Position numbers and translations under genes: made by a program
Assembly (NCBI GenBank): GCA_047967505.1
Contig: CM106539.1
Source: Dipteris shenzhenensis
Taxonomy: Eukaryota; Polypodiophyta; Polypodiopsida; Gleicheniales
Direction: 5' to 3' (one strand)
Length of the DNA stretch: 64,000 nucleotides
Shown: one piece after another, positions 52,797 to 64,000 of the stretch
Position numbering within the stretch: the stretch's first letter is position 1
How the letters are laid out: the number at the start of each line of letters is the position of its first letter
The notes under the pieces: generated by a model
What the model was told of the DNA's origin: nothing
The model's input: only the letters and a program-made list of their open reading frames with translations
The model's database searches: none

Positions 52797-53639
52797 TCAG
52801 AGATTACCGTAACTCGAACTCCTTGTTAATCTAATGAGACGGTCCATCGTGTAGCTCGCCCTTGGCTGCCCTCCATCCACCCCGGCATGACTTCTGCTGC
52901 CTGAACTCCCAGCCCCGGCTCCTTCCTCTTCGACTGCCTCGTTTATCGCAATGTGCAATGAGCCCGTTGACAAAGACCGCAGCAACAACGTCGATAGATT
53001 ATCGTCCTGTCCTCCTTGCCATCGCGATCGTTCGTTCACGCCGGATTCCTGCCCCAGTACACGATCCACGCTGAGTACGCTCCTGCCGGCCAACGCGGTC
53101 GAACTAGCCTCGGTCTCATCGCTAGCTTGCAGCCGATGCGAGGGTGCGGCCGGAAATGTGACAGGATCGCCCATCAACCCCACTATGTCCTCCCGGCAAA
53201 GGGGACAATTGGCATGAGATTCTAGCCATTTGTCGACGCAAACCATATGGAAAGCGTGCCTGCAGCGAGGCAATATTTTCACAAAGTCATGCTGCTCAAA
53301 GAAGCTCAAGCAGACGGCACACTCGGTGCTCGCAAAAGCAAAGTGGGGATTAAAGGATTGATATTTGACGACAGGGAGGCTGGCTTTGAGGGAGTCATCG
53401 AGGCCGAAAGAGATAGACAGATCTGGCAGGATAGGGAGCTGGGCTGGGGGATTGGATGGATTGCGGAAGCGTGCAAGGGTCTTAGAAATGGTGGTGAGGA
53501 AGACACATAGAAGGCAAATAGAAACTGGACCCAAAACTATGAAGATAGTGGCTCGAGGAATATTGGAGTCAAGGCTAGGAAAAGGAATGGGAGGATCACT
53601 ACTCAGGTTCCCTCTAGTAGAATTCTCATCCATGGCCAA
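52797..53639 (-). CDS. ATL-type RING-H2 E3 ubiquitin ligase
   Basis: A complete intronless gene of 280 residues. A membrane segment at residues 30-50 (ATIFIVLGPVSICLLCVFLT) anchors the protein, the GLD motif (GLDDSLKASLP, residues 79-89) follows, and the RING-H2 occupies residues 107-148. Its ligands are Cys107, Cys110, Cys126, His128, His131, Cys134, Cys145 and Cys148, with the conserved Pro before the third ligand (LPRC) and Trp138 after the sixth (CVDKW). This order is diagnostic of the plant ATL family, which ubiquitinates targets at endomembranes or the plasma membrane, often in defence or stress signalling. The C-terminal part is low-complexity with Ser/Gly stretches and ends LIRLTRSSSYGNL. 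The start is the first Met; the second Met two residues later is also possible. The GC content is higher than in the flanks. The substrate cannot be inferred. Confidence 0.95.
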   Translation of the reverse strand: MAMDENSTRGNLSSDPPIPFPSLDSNIPRATIFIVLGPVSICLLCVFLTTISKTLARFRNPSNPPAQLPILPDLSISFGLDDSLKASLPVVKYQSFNPHFAFASTECAVCLSFFEQHDFVKILPRCRHAFHMVCVDKWLESHANCPLCREDIVGLMGDPVTFPAAPSHRLQASDETEASSTALAGRSVLSVDRVLGQESGVNERSRWQGGQDDNLSTLLLRSLSTGSLHIAINEAVEEEGAGAGSSGSRSHAGVDGGQPRASYTMDRLIRLTRSSSYGNL

Positions 53640-55230
53640 CTAAGGGAAGCACATTCATAATCCCACCCTCACTTTGCTCCTATAATGCCTCTTTGTATTG
53701 CTTCTTAGAATCTAACTCCCCATGTACTCTTGATTTCTTTTCTCATCGGGAAAAACAAGGAGAAAAAAGGGTCCCCGCTCCTCTACGTTCTTGGGATTCA
53801 TGTCTCATATGCCTCAATCAACATTTATAACACTAGTGCTTTGCTCTTTTGTGTTTGGTACCGCTAATTCGTTGCTTTATCTTGCATTTGTTTCTTTTAT
53901 TTGGAAGGCCTTGGTCTCAACAATTATATGCTTCTTGGGTGCATCTAGAGTGGTCTTATTGAGAGTATTCAAGGGCTCTATATACGGTGATTTTTGTTTC
54001 TAGCTCTTGTTTATCATGGCTTCTCTACTTCTTTAATTATAATGCTTACTATATACAATTTATGATGTGGTTGTCTTATTTGGCATTTTCAAATTATATT
54101 GGGCCCTCATTCATTAACATTAAGAACTTCTTGGTATTTGACAAAGCCTACTTGACAATTTTGCATTTGCAAAAACCATGTTAGCTAGAGGCAACCACAT
54201 TGCTCCAAATTTATATAATTCTCTTATTTGTATTTTCTTGTTGCATCCTAAAATTGGGAGGACAGAGCCAGGGGAGTAGTGGTCCTAAGGAGTCCCACTA
54301 AGCAACATGTAAGCCTGCATGTCAAACATTTTAGTAAACTAACATGCATTTAAAAAATCATTTTATTAAGTTATGGCTAATTTCTCCACCAACTTTTGAG
54401 CATGGCAAATGCCCATTTTAGGCTGTTGTTTTCCAACGGTGAAGATGATAGGACACCCTGTTAGGTACTTCTTTTCAATGGTCTTTGGGGAAAAAACTAC
54501 GGTTATGTTTTCTCTCATGTTTTCTTGCATGAAACATTAATTCAAGCAGTACGGGACCAATGGTCAAGGAAGATGATGTTGTTGGAGAAGAGAGTGAGAG
54601 GAGAGAAGTGCACACACATACTAATTGTACACTACATTATAATGAAGAAGATGATGAATACACATATTATCAGAATTACAGTTGGTCTTCCTAAGGTTAA
54701 AAATCATAACTATGGCATTGTAGATAGAAAATTATCACCATCGAAGATGTAACTCCAAGGTTAATTGCATTCATAGCATCTATCCTTGCTTTTTAGCATG
54801 CTTTCAACTCCAAGAACATAATCTCGTTGCCCAACTCCTTTTTAGCACATCCCCAGCCCTAGGAACAACATCTCCTTGCATATTGTCATGTATGTAGCCA
54901 TCCCTAGTGCTCATTGAAAAACGACCCTAATGACCAACATAATATGATATCAACACAGTATAAGATAATCATGGGCATGGCCAAGTTATTCATACTTGAT
55001 GAGTATGAAGGCTTCCTAACACCAAGTTTATTATAAGGCATATTTATGAAATTATTTGTACAATATCATGATGATACCTTTCACCTTAGAATCCCTAAAT
55101 CTTAAATCCTAACCTGTGAATCCTAAGCCCTAAAAGTGAAACACTAAAGGCTTAATCCTAAGCACTACAATGTAAACCCTAATACATAATCTCTAATAAG
55201 AAATTAAATAGACTTCTACACACATGCAAT
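53640..55230. other. ATL upstream region and gene-poor DNA
   Basis: The first few hundred bases are the expected ATL 5' UTR and promoter (minus strand); I could not pick a certain TATA box. Beyond that it is AT-rich, with degenerate CCCTAAA-like words at 55085-55195. Confidence 0.4.
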
Positions 55231-55232
55231 TA

Positions 55233-55310
55233 AAACTCAGTGTGGACCCCAAATGCTAGGAATAGAGAAAGGCTTAAAATTCAGTGTGGACCCAAATGCT
55301 AGAGATTTAT
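55233..55310. repeat. 41-bp direct duplication
   Basis: CTCAGTGTGGACCCCAAATG and TTCAGTGTGGACCCAAATGC occur about 41 bp apart. Confidence 0.8.
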
Positions 55311-55740
55311 TAATGCGTGTAAGAAAGAACTACATAGTGGATCCTCTGTAGCCTTATGGGGCTTGTTGGAGGACCACAAGCCTTACAAGAACATTATAAC
55401 TAACAAGAGAAGAAAAGTTGCTCACACTACTGCTACTCACCTTGGCAATGGGACATAGCTTTATTCAAGAAGGACAAGTTGCATTTGTCAATCATAGCTA
55501 CTATCATCAAATCCACAAATTTGTAGGAATCATGGGCTCTAACTAGGAGCATCCACAATGATCACACCCACAAAAACTAGGAAGGTATAAGCACCAAATC
55601 TACATCCCATACAAAGTCGGTGTCCACCAAATGGTTCTACATGCAAAGCCATGCATAACCTCCATGCATCTACCTAAACTATACATGACTTATCCAAAAT
55701 TTACGATTAACCCATGCTGAGGTTTTCCTTTCTCCAACAC
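55310..55740 (-). repeat. LTR-like repeat, copy c
   Basis: Shares TTTATTAATGC...GGATCCT...GGGCTTGT...GGA at the left and AACCCATGCTGAGGTT near 55708 with copy a at 48105-48735. Confidence 0.45.
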
Positions 55741-57038
55741 CCCGTCAGGCTAAAGTAGGAGTAAAGATTCATGAACATTGATTAAAAGTTATTCGACAAA
55801 CTTTGAGAACCCAAAGACAAGAGTTTCCATTACAAAGTCAAAACTGAAAGAGCCTTAAATGACACTCTCTTCACAAAACAAAGAGAATAAAGTTCTAAAT
55901 TGGCAAACATATCACCAATCCATTTCAAAAAGATGGAGAAACACAACCAAAGACGTAAGACCAAGATACTAACAATGTATCATACAATGATGACAAAACA
56001 AGACTAAGTACTGCTACTTAGAAATCCCACTCATCATTGATCCTTGGTTTTGACATGTAGAGATTTGCAAATTCTTTAGCTGCCATGTGAGTAGATTCTT
56101 TGGACTTTCTATGTAGTGTCGTCTTGCTTTGTGAAGAAATATTCTTTCTTATGTCTTGGTTTCCCTTAGAACTCATACTATAGTTAAACAAATTATCTTT
56201 CTTCAGCATCTTATTCTTTCTAGGTGTCACCTTTAAAACATAATCATGCTATATTCCTTAATACATTTGTGTGGTATTCTAGTGATGCTCATCATGGAGG
56301 AGAGCTACTATGATCTTTAAAAAAATGATATCACCATTTACTTGAGGATTTTCTGGATGCCATCATATGTGAGTGTCAAACTCGATAAGAGAACTATTTT
56401 TGTATTATCGTCTTCAACTCAAACACCTGAGGTCAACAAGTTGCTTGAAAATAGCCCTCGTACTACTCACGTGTTCTTTGCGACATGTTTTAGACATTTT
56501 GAGATTGAGGACTCCTTTTTTAACATTACCTTCAAATTCTTCATGCAATCATCTGAATAGATTCTCTACCAAAATTCAATTCTCACATGGGTGGAATCAT
56601 CAAGATTACAATTTTAATGCTTTTTAGCATTCTTGTTAGTACTTGTGAGAGTAGTCTTTGATAGAGTACATGCATGGATTAATAGACGATTGAGACAATT
56701 TCACGTTTGTCAAAAAAGAGTAGGATAGTTTTTTCAACTTGGACCAACAATCATCACTCGATGACCATGACAAAAATGGAAAATCATGCCACAAAGCTAA
56801 AGATGTGGGGAGCCATTGGAGACAGACCACCTTTGTCACATGCACAAACTTGAAAAAGGAAGATGAGAAATAGCTTGTGTTTTTCACCTGCACATACTCG
56901 AAAGAGTAACATGTCACAGAGGAGGAGGAGCTCACCTAAAACCACAAAGAGGATGAGCAGATCACTATAAGCTCGAAAGGACTGGAAGAGGTCACATGCT
57001 GGAAAGCCAAAGTTTATAACATCATCTACTGATATAGG
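55741..57038. other. No gene seen
   Basis: Short frames without motifs. The minus-strand Cys/Phe-rich frames at 56636-57047 are not convincing proteins. Confidence 0.35.
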
Positions 57039-57048
57039 CACACACACA

Positions 57049-57081
<33 letters not shown>
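57039..57081. repeat. (CA)n(CT)n microsatellite
   Basis: (CA)6 directly followed by (CT)15. Confidence 0.95.
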
Positions 57082-57090
<9 letters not shown>

Positions 57091-58361
57091 TTTAAAACCC
57101 ATTAAAAAGTAAAACTATGCATTGGCTTCGATAGGGAAAAAATGCATGGCATCTGATAGGCATTCTGATAACTGTATTTATCATAATGTGAATTTCATGA
57201 CATATAACCCCTACAAATGGATCCCAAACAGAGTTGAAAAAGTACATTATGAATGGAATGGTTTTTGTTAGCGAAAAGTGAGCCAATAAAGAGTAAACTG
57301 GTTTGGAGCATGCTAACATGCTACAAGTTTAGTGCCCATTGATAGCACTACAATTAACTTTGTTCCAAGTTTCTAGCATATCCACGGCCATCAATTAATG
57401 TCAATGAAGTGCTTTTGAACTAATCATATTGAAAATGAATAAATTCCCATTTTTGGATTCACCAATGAAGTTCCCTAATAGTATTTTTCAAGTGCTTTTA
57501 GAAGTCCTAGTTAGTGTTAACTACTAGCACTCAAAGTGCAATAGTTTAATATGCTTCTGCCCAACTATGTGTTGGTTTAGAGAGGGAACTTACAGAGGGC
57601 ATCACCTTCATTGTAATAATGAGTTTGTGAATTTTTGAAATTGGTTATAGTTGCACCTGACTTGCACATGCTTGTAGGCCATTAGAAGGAACCACTAATC
57701 AAAAACCCAAAGCAGAGAAATTTGTGCATTGCAAGATTAGATTTCCATGCATAATATGGGCTCAATTTGAAGGGGTTAGATCCAAGTCATCTAAAGGATC
57801 ATGACCTATCAGAAAGGAAGTGGTTGAGTGTCTCCACAACACCCATGAGACACTGTCCACTAAAGAGTGAAAATGCAACTCCATCAGAGATGGGGCCTAC
57901 CAAGACACGATGTTGTTTCATTAGTACATGGTCTATCAAAGGTCAACCAAAACAAAGAGATAACTATGGCATTTTCTTGGTCATACGTGTTGCAAAAGTG
58001 TCCTACTAGCAAAAAGGGAGAGGTAGATACATGCATTGCATGGGCTGTGTTTACCAAGCAGCATGTCTTGGACCTACAAGAGAAAGGTTGATTGGAGTGC
58101 CAAAAGATAAAGTGGAAGGCTAGCATCGAAGCAATCACATTGACAATCAATGGAAATAGGCAAGAATGCTTGGCAAAAGATGAAACATCAAGCGAATTTG
58201 GGCCAGTCCACTGTGCCTAGAATGCCCTCTATGGATTGCAAGGTTAACACAAAAAATGTGAAGAAGGCCCTAAATCTTACTTTGTGATGAAATATTAGAC
58301 CTACGAAATGTTTGTGCACGGTTGGAGGAGGCCAAGGTGAAAAAGATGAGCTTTAAAACAA
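57082..58361. other. No gene seen
   Basis: A plus-strand frame at 57767-58009 has no recognisable domain. Otherwise intergenic. Confidence 0.35.
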
Positions 58362-58650
58362 TGGTGTTTTATCAAAGGTATATCTATATATTAATATAAA
58401 ATTCTAGCAAAATTTTATCAAGCTAGTTTTTTTAGTTTCACAATATTGATAGAATATAGTACAGTTTTGTATATTTTCTTTTGAATTTTGAAGTAAAAGA
58501 TGTAAATCCTGGCAAAACTTTAAAAAATTTCACATAAAAGTTTCAAATCTTGGTGAATGTTTCAAACATTTACTTTTATTAGGGCATGAAACGTTCGACA
58601 CCAATATTAAAGTTTTGCTTCTTAACGAAACTAACATGAAAAAATCATCC
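58362..58650. repeat. Dispersed AT-rich repeat, copy 3
   Basis: The best match is copy 2 (48425-48670). Same orientation as copies 1 and 2. Confidence 0.85.
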
Positions 58651-60900
58651 ATGCTCTAAAATGATGTCTGTGCTGTGATAACTCTTTGCGCAACACTATT
58701 GTCTACACAACAACGGTTGATGGCCTTGCCTTTAGAAACAAGTGACGTAGACAGTGAGTGTACTATATGTTAACATGTTCCTAATGAGTATTCTTTGCTA
58801 AATTTTTTTCCTTTCAACACTCTTAGTGGTGCTAACTATTAGTCTAAATAGGGCTTATTAGCACTAATGACTTCACCTCAAGAAGATACTTAAGGAGCAT
58901 ATCAGGTTGGTATACTCCTTCACTGCTCACTTATGTGCGTGCACTTAGCACCTCCTGTCTTTCATCCCATGTCAACTTCTAGACATTGCCCCCTCCCTTA
59001 GCCCACACAACCTCCACTACATGTCCTCCTCTTCCCAGCTATAGTTGTTTCCATGGTTCACACAACTATGTAGATTGTAGAGAGAAAATTTTGAGTTGTG
59101 GTTTATTGATCATGTTTAGATACATCAATAGGACATCAATCTAGTAGTTCATTTCAATTTTGATCCTTCAATATTTTCAAGGTCAATATTTTTTTAATTA
59201 TTTAGTTCCATGTATGATGTATGTACATCAATAATCAACTATGGTAGAATCTACTCAAAATTTTTTGGTAATTGATCATTGCATTCAATGGACCATATTC
59301 ACTAGTATATTGTCCCTTTCCCTCTCCCTCTCCCTCTCCCTATATGCCTATCTCTCCCTCCCTTCATATCTTTCTACCAACAAGAATAATAAATTACAAA
59401 GGTCTCATATCTAATGTACCTTAAATTGGCCTCTCATATGGCATACATATTAGTGCTCATGCCATGTGCATGTACCTAATGTATCATACCACCTTGGTGC
59501 ATACTTTTTGAAAAATACCCCTCTCTTAGTTCAACTACAAGTGCAATTGTTTTAATAGTTCTTTTGAGTAGGTCTTTAGACATTTTCCAAATACAATTTT
59601 AAGGTCCCAAAATAAATGCCCCTTAGACATTCTTATTTATGTGACAAGTGTTTTGATCATGTGGGCCTTTACTGACACATGAAGATACTTAAGGAGCATA
59701 TCCAGTTGGTATACCAGGTTAACTAATAGTATGTATAGTGCTAATTAGCACTAATAACTTTACCATTTATTACTTTGTAGATTCCATTGAAAAGTGCTAA
59801 TTAGCATTCTCTTGTGCATGATTCACAGTGCCAAGCTTAAACCCCACCTTGATGCACAAGTGATGTTGACAAAGCGAGGAGAGTAGAGCTTGAAGCTACT
59901 ATTGCTAGTCCAAAGTCAATACTAAAGCTCCTGAGTTTCTTAGAGGCAAATGTGACTCCTAATGATCACACAATAGATAGCCTCACAATAGATAGCCTAT
60001 AGGTTAATGAATTCTAGTGTGGATTTATATAAGTCCTTGTGGTGGAAAACTTGTCTACAACATTTAGTGGGTCCTTACAAAATTTCATCAATAACTTGTT
60101 GCAAGTTGTGTTGTCTTCACAAAACAAGAAAAATTGGAATATAGTACAGCAACTCGAAGCTCAACATAAGTGAGAAGTTGAAGTTTTTTGTCGCCTTGAA
60201 AAAGGATAGAGGGATTTTATTGTGCTAAATACACCACATCCATCTACTGACAATCCCTTTCCACTAGTCATTGAGCGTTGATGTGTTGGGTGTGGCATGT
60301 CTATCCAAGATGAATGTGTCATTGGGCTGATAATGTTGCCTTGCATGCACATGCTACCACATCATGTGCTTTGCTATGGCATGCCATCTGGCTGATCAAT
60401 GTGGTGTGCTTAGTTGGAGTACACCTTTTACATTCATAGGAAGTCAATTGTTGTTGCTAGATGAAGATGAAACTTCAAAGAGAGACAAGTTCAATACTGA
60501 AAGAGGAGGGCCTCTATCTGGCATATTAGTAGGTAGAGAAGATGTCACAAGTCTGGTATTGTTTTTTGAGCTTGTGATTTTGAATGCAAGTCAGAAACCA
60601 CATATTAAGCATGTTCGGGTCATGAAATGACCCATTCCAAGGGTTCTACAAACCAACCGAATAACAAAAGTAAATTCTTTGCTTTAGCTCATCAGAGATT
60701 AGCCCAGGTTTTTCCCTTTCATAACCGGTCACTTGTTGAGAATCCCCTTGGAACCCCACCCGGTTATAGATGCCGAAACAAGTGTTGTGAATACCAAATG
60801 AAAACCTCAAAGAGAGGCAAGATTCCTAGTGAATGAATGTAGTGTTCTTGAATTGTGCTTAGTATAACAATTTTTACAAGAAGAAATTACCAATTAAAAG
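58651..60900. other. No gene seen; hexamer repeat at 59313-59341
   Basis: A (CCCTCT)n-type run is the only clear structure. A direct repeat, AAGATACTTAAGGAGCATATC followed by a variable base and GTTGGTATAC, occurs at about 58881 and 59680 and marks a further duplicated segment. Confidence 0.5.
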
Positions 60901-61435
60901 CCTGATCTTAATTCTACTAAATATTACTTTAAGCACTAATATGTGTGCTTAAATAGGACTTGAACCACTATGGTGAGAACTTTCATTCTTACTGGGAATT
61001 CTAAGTAGCACTTGTGACTTTGAAAGGGTGATAGTTAGCACTAGCAAGAGTTAAAAGTGTGTTAGCGATGCTAAATAATAGTTAAAATACTATTTTAATA
61101 CTAACTACTAGTTAAAATTCTATTTTTAAAGCTAAATAGCACTTGATGCTCCACTGTGGATGGTAAATGGCACTTGAAATAACACAGTATTAGATAAAGT
61201 GGGACAAAAGTTGCATTTTGGGAATTTTGAAATTGGGTGGATTTCATTAAAATTGGGAAAGGCTTCATTAAATTTGGGAAAATTTCCATTGATTGTGGGA
61301 ATTTTACCAATATTGAATAAGCTAATATTTGGAATTCCAATGATTATGAAAAACTTCGTTGGTTGTGAAACAGTTCATTGCGTATAAAAACTGGAATAAA
61401 GCATTTGTGGCAGAGTTTGAAAATCATGTATTTGG

Positions 61436-61525
61436 TGGTGTTAATAAACACTGTCTAGGGACAACATGTATATTTTACTTGAGGTGTTAATAAACACAGT
61501 TGGTGGTGTTAACAAACACCATGCA
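61436..61525. repeat. Three GGTGTTAA-AAACAC repeats
   Basis: GGTGTTAATAAACAC near 61436, again near 61483, and GGTGTTAACAAACACC near 61505. Each is a short imperfect palindrome. Confidence 0.75.
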
Positions 61526-61702
61526 TAGTGAGTTCCACTAGAAACAAAGTAGTTGTTGGTGAAGGTCAGCTTCTGAAAATTATCATATTAATAATATGCA
61601 AATACCAATTGACAAGATAACAACAATTGAGAAACATCACATGAGAACACACCTTACAATGGAAGTTTGGGAGATTAAGAGAGAGAAAATCGACACCATT
61701 TT

Positions 61703-62065
61703 CTATGCTCTGATACCAAGCGAGCTCTCCTGTGCTTTGATACATACGCTCTGTGGAATCTTGATCTTCTTGGGTCTATTTATGGATTTTGATGTCCATG
61801 ACCAGACAATTGCATCAATACACTCCCATACCTGTGGATCCAACCTATTCTCTGCCCAATACTTGTTCCAGCAATCAACATAGGCATCTGTATCACTGAG
61901 CCCCTTTCTCTCAACTGATGGTGCCCAATACTGAATTAATAATTTCTTGAAATTAGGAGAAGTAGCATCCATCTCGGCACTTGATATGGCAACCCCAAGC
62001 CATATGGGGTATATAGGATCTGATGGCCTCACCAAGACAAAGTCACCTTGCTTAACATCCACCAT
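61703..62065 (-). other. Unrecognised 120-residue ORF, W-rich domain-like
   Basis: MVDVKQGDFVLVRPSDPIYP, IWLGVAIS, then LLIQYWAPSV and WECIDAIVWSW. The opening (GDFVLVRPSD..IYPIWLG) looks like a compact beta-barrel of the kind found in chromatin-binding or transposon-tail domains. I cannot name the family. Its 3' end overlaps a perfect TGGTATCAGAGC on the minus strand (near 61709-61721), the sequence of an LTR-element primer-binding site. Confidence 0.35.
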
Positions 62066-62650
62066 TGGTCTTATTAGTTAATTAATAGTACTAGTTAAGA
62101 GATAGTTGACCATGCTATTTAGTAGTGCTACATGATAGTGCTAGTTGACACTGCTAGTGCTAGTTGACACTGCTAGTAGTAGCCAGATCTACCTGGCAAT
62201 ATTTGTTAATGTATAGTTAATAGTTCAACTCGGTAGTGCTAGTTGACTAACAATGCTAGTAAACATTACTAGTAAACTACGCTAATTGATAGTTTTATTA
62301 GATTCATTCCTATTGTGAATTCTAATAAGCATTAGAAACTTCAATGCTAGTGAAAACAAAACTCTTGTAGCTCCTTTGTGCTGTTAACACTGTTACATGG
62401 CGGTGTTAGTTACTGTGCTACTTGACTGGCAGTGCTAGTAGATTGTACTAGATTAATACTAGTAGTAGCCAGATCTTGCGAATATAGTAGTTAATAGAAC
62501 TAATTAATAGAGCTACTTGGTAGTGCTAGCATGTGCAAGTTGACAGTGATATTAAATGGTGCTAACACTATCATTCCTATTGTGAGTGCTAAGACTAGAA
62601 ACTCCAATGGTAGTGATAAATAGCATGATCTAGTAGTGCTTCTTATTTTT

Positions 62651-63220
62651 ATGTAGTGCACTTAATAATATAGAAATCAGAACCTTTAGCATTACTAGCC
62701 TCTATACTCATTGCAAAATTGTCTCCATCATGCAAAACATCACTTATCATATCATGACCTTCGTATGTCACTTCATCATAGGCATTTTCATCCTCAATCT
62801 CATCATCACAGGGCACCACAATGTGATATTTCTAGGCTTGCACATGTGCTTTGTTAACACATCTATTCCGAATCCTTTCCATGCATGCATCACAAAAGTA
62901 TAACAATGGTCTTGTTGCAAGTCCTATGGAATCCGTGGTTTGTGACTACAAACACAATGTAGTGAATGTGATTCTGGCATAGAACACCAATTCCACTGAC
63001 TAGTCCTATTCACACTCCAACCTTGAACTTCCAGAACACACGTGCTACTTTCCTTTTATTTGGTAGTGACAAGCTTCATTTCCATGAGAGAAGTTACATT
63101 CAGGATAGACACCACACCTGTTGCGCACTTCAAAGTGGCACCATCTACCTTCAGTTTCTCCTGAGCCAATGCTGCTTATCATCATGGTTGAGGTAATGAA
63201 GGCTTTCGCCTTCATTGGGG
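62651..63220. other. No gene seen
   Basis: Intergenic sequence without recognisable domains or repeats. Confidence 0.35.
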
Positions 63221-63221
63221 G

Positions 63222-63370
63222 TTGCAGGGTTTAGGAGGAGTTTAAGGGTTAGAAGGAGGTTCCAAGGTTTAGAAGGAGGTTTCAGGGTTTAGAAGGAGGT
63301 TCCAGAGTTAAGAGAGAGGTTCCAGACTTTAGAAGAGGTTCCAGGGTTAGAGGGAGGATCCAAGGTTCAA
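63222..63370. repeat. ~23-bp tandem minisatellite
   Basis: About six degenerate units based on GGTTTAGAAGGAGGTTCCA. Confidence 0.85.
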
Positions 63371-63429
63371 GGTAGAGTACATGGTGGAGAACTCATCTCC
63401 CTCGTAGATCATGGAGGTTAAGGGTTGAG

Positions 63430-63665
63430 GAGATAAGGGTTTAGGAGGAGCATAGGAGTGGGAGAGGAAGAAGGTGTAAGAGCATGGGGGAAGGTAGAGA
63501 GAGGAGGCAAGAGGAGGAGGAGAAGGGAGGAGGAGGGAGGACAAGGAGGAGAAGGGAGGAGGAGGAGGAGGAGGGAGGATAACAAGGGAGGAGGAGGAGG
63601 AGGAGGGAGGAGGAGAGGGAGAGGATGGGTTGCAAGGTTGGAGGAGAGGGGAGGAGGAGTTGTAA
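63430..63665. repeat. (GGA)n polypurine tract
   Basis: Almost pure purine on the plus strand (GGAGGAGG...), long enough for triplex-type structure in principle. The reverse strand gives Pro/Ser/Leu artefact frames. Confidence 0.9.
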
Positions 63666-63761
63666 GGTTAGGAAATGATTTTGGACATGGAGTGCAAGGA
63701 AGCATGGACACTTGAAACAATTGCCTGGAATACCAAAGTAGAACTCAACACAATGCCCCTA

Positions 63762-63875
63762 GGACTTGCATGTAGAACATGCATGTAGGAGTTGCATGTA
63801 GAACATGCATGTAGGAGTTGCATGTAGAACTTGCATGTAGGAGTTGCATGTAGAACTTGCATGTAGAACATGCAA
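63762..63875. repeat. 26-bp tandem minisatellite
   Basis: About four units of TTGCATGTAGAACATGCATG plus TAGGAG, with ACATGC/ACTTGC alternation. GCATGC-type palindromes recur within it. Confidence 0.9.
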
Positions 63876-64000
63876 GTTGGATTTCTAAGAGGGATTATTT
63901 CTAGCCTTATGCAAGTACAAGCAGAGCTTTGCCATTGCTACTCTACACACACATTCTATACTACCTAAGTCCATGTTGGCACAGAGACAACATACTCCCA

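Larger units (their letters stand above)
60950..62650. repeat. Degenerate TAGTGCTA-rich region
   Basis: Dozens of short words GCTAGT, TAGTGCTA, GTTGACA and TTAGCACT in both orientations (dense at 61010-61160 and 62060-62650; for example TGCTAGTTGACAC twice near 62150). The overall effect is a cryptically simple sequence rather than a clean tandem array. Confidence 0.6.

Noticed and set aside
55085-55195. CCCTAAA-like words resembling interstitial telomere repeat
   Set aside because: Too degenerate and irregular; only isolated words match.
63418-63720. Leu/Pro/Ser-rich minus-strand ORFs
   Set aside because: Complement of the (GGA)n polypurine tract.
1-64000. CRISPR arrays, bacterial operons, rRNA genes, or organellar insert
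   Set aside because: No regularly spaced direct repeats with unique spacers, no rRNA sequence, and all recognisable genes are nuclear plant type.

Overview
This looks like nuclear DNA from a land plant with a large, repeat-rich genome. The reasons are a plant-type XPB helicase gene with introns up to 19 kb, an intronless ATL-type RING-H2 gene, many LTR retrotransposons with initiator-Met-type primer-binding sites, a plant L1-like LINE, and long microsatellites. A fern or gymnosperm would fit the intron sizes, but the sequence alone does not fix the clade.

Only two host genes are convincing. The first is the 3' three-quarters of XPB/ERCC3 (TFIIH 3'-5' helicase, + strand). I could define 15 exons between 10249 and 35172; together they encode 599 residues plus the stop, with all splice phases consistent. 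The N-terminal exons, about 170 residues by family length, are not visible and presumably lie upstream of the window. The second is a complete single-exon ATL RING-H2 ubiquitin ligase (52797-53639, - strand).

Layout. 0-1 kb: degraded Ty3/gypsy protease fragment. 3.1-8.85 kb: near full-length but broken L1-like LINE (- strand) inserted in a (CA)n tract, with two more LINE 3' ends stacked beside it. 10.2-35.2 kb: XPB exons. The 19.2-kb XPB intron (10840-30052) holds a hAT-type MITE and nested LTR elements: a direct pair of ~1-kb LTR-like sequences, an old copia whose gag is split at two points, a young near-complete copia (14599-22516; LTRs almost identical, TSD TGCTC, tandemly duplicated leader), and a gypsy remnant (23048-26936; TSD CAACA) that carries another copia fragment. 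The last XPB introns hold a 36-bp perfect hairpin and a 17-bp-TIR MITE. 35.5-37.8 kb: long multi-copy inverted repeat just after the XPB 3' end. 38.4-40.7 kb: G-rich tracts, a ~640-bp foldback and a dispersed family of short GGTGTTGC/GCAACACC palindromes. 41.2-45.2 kb: degenerate + strand gypsy element interrupted by a CACTA-like MITE. 45-52 kb and 53.7-64 kb: gene-poor DNA with dispersed LTR-like and AT-rich repeats, tandem minisatellites and a few unexplained ORFs.

The two host genes have unrelated roles: transcription/DNA repair for XPB, and membrane-anchored ubiquitin ligation for ATL. Nearly everything else is mobile or repetitive. The most unusual points are the nested insertions inside an essential helicase gene, the duplicated leader of the young copia and its three CGA-to-TGA stops, the clustering of LINE insertions in (CA)n, and the palindrome family beside the long inverted repeats downstream of XPB.
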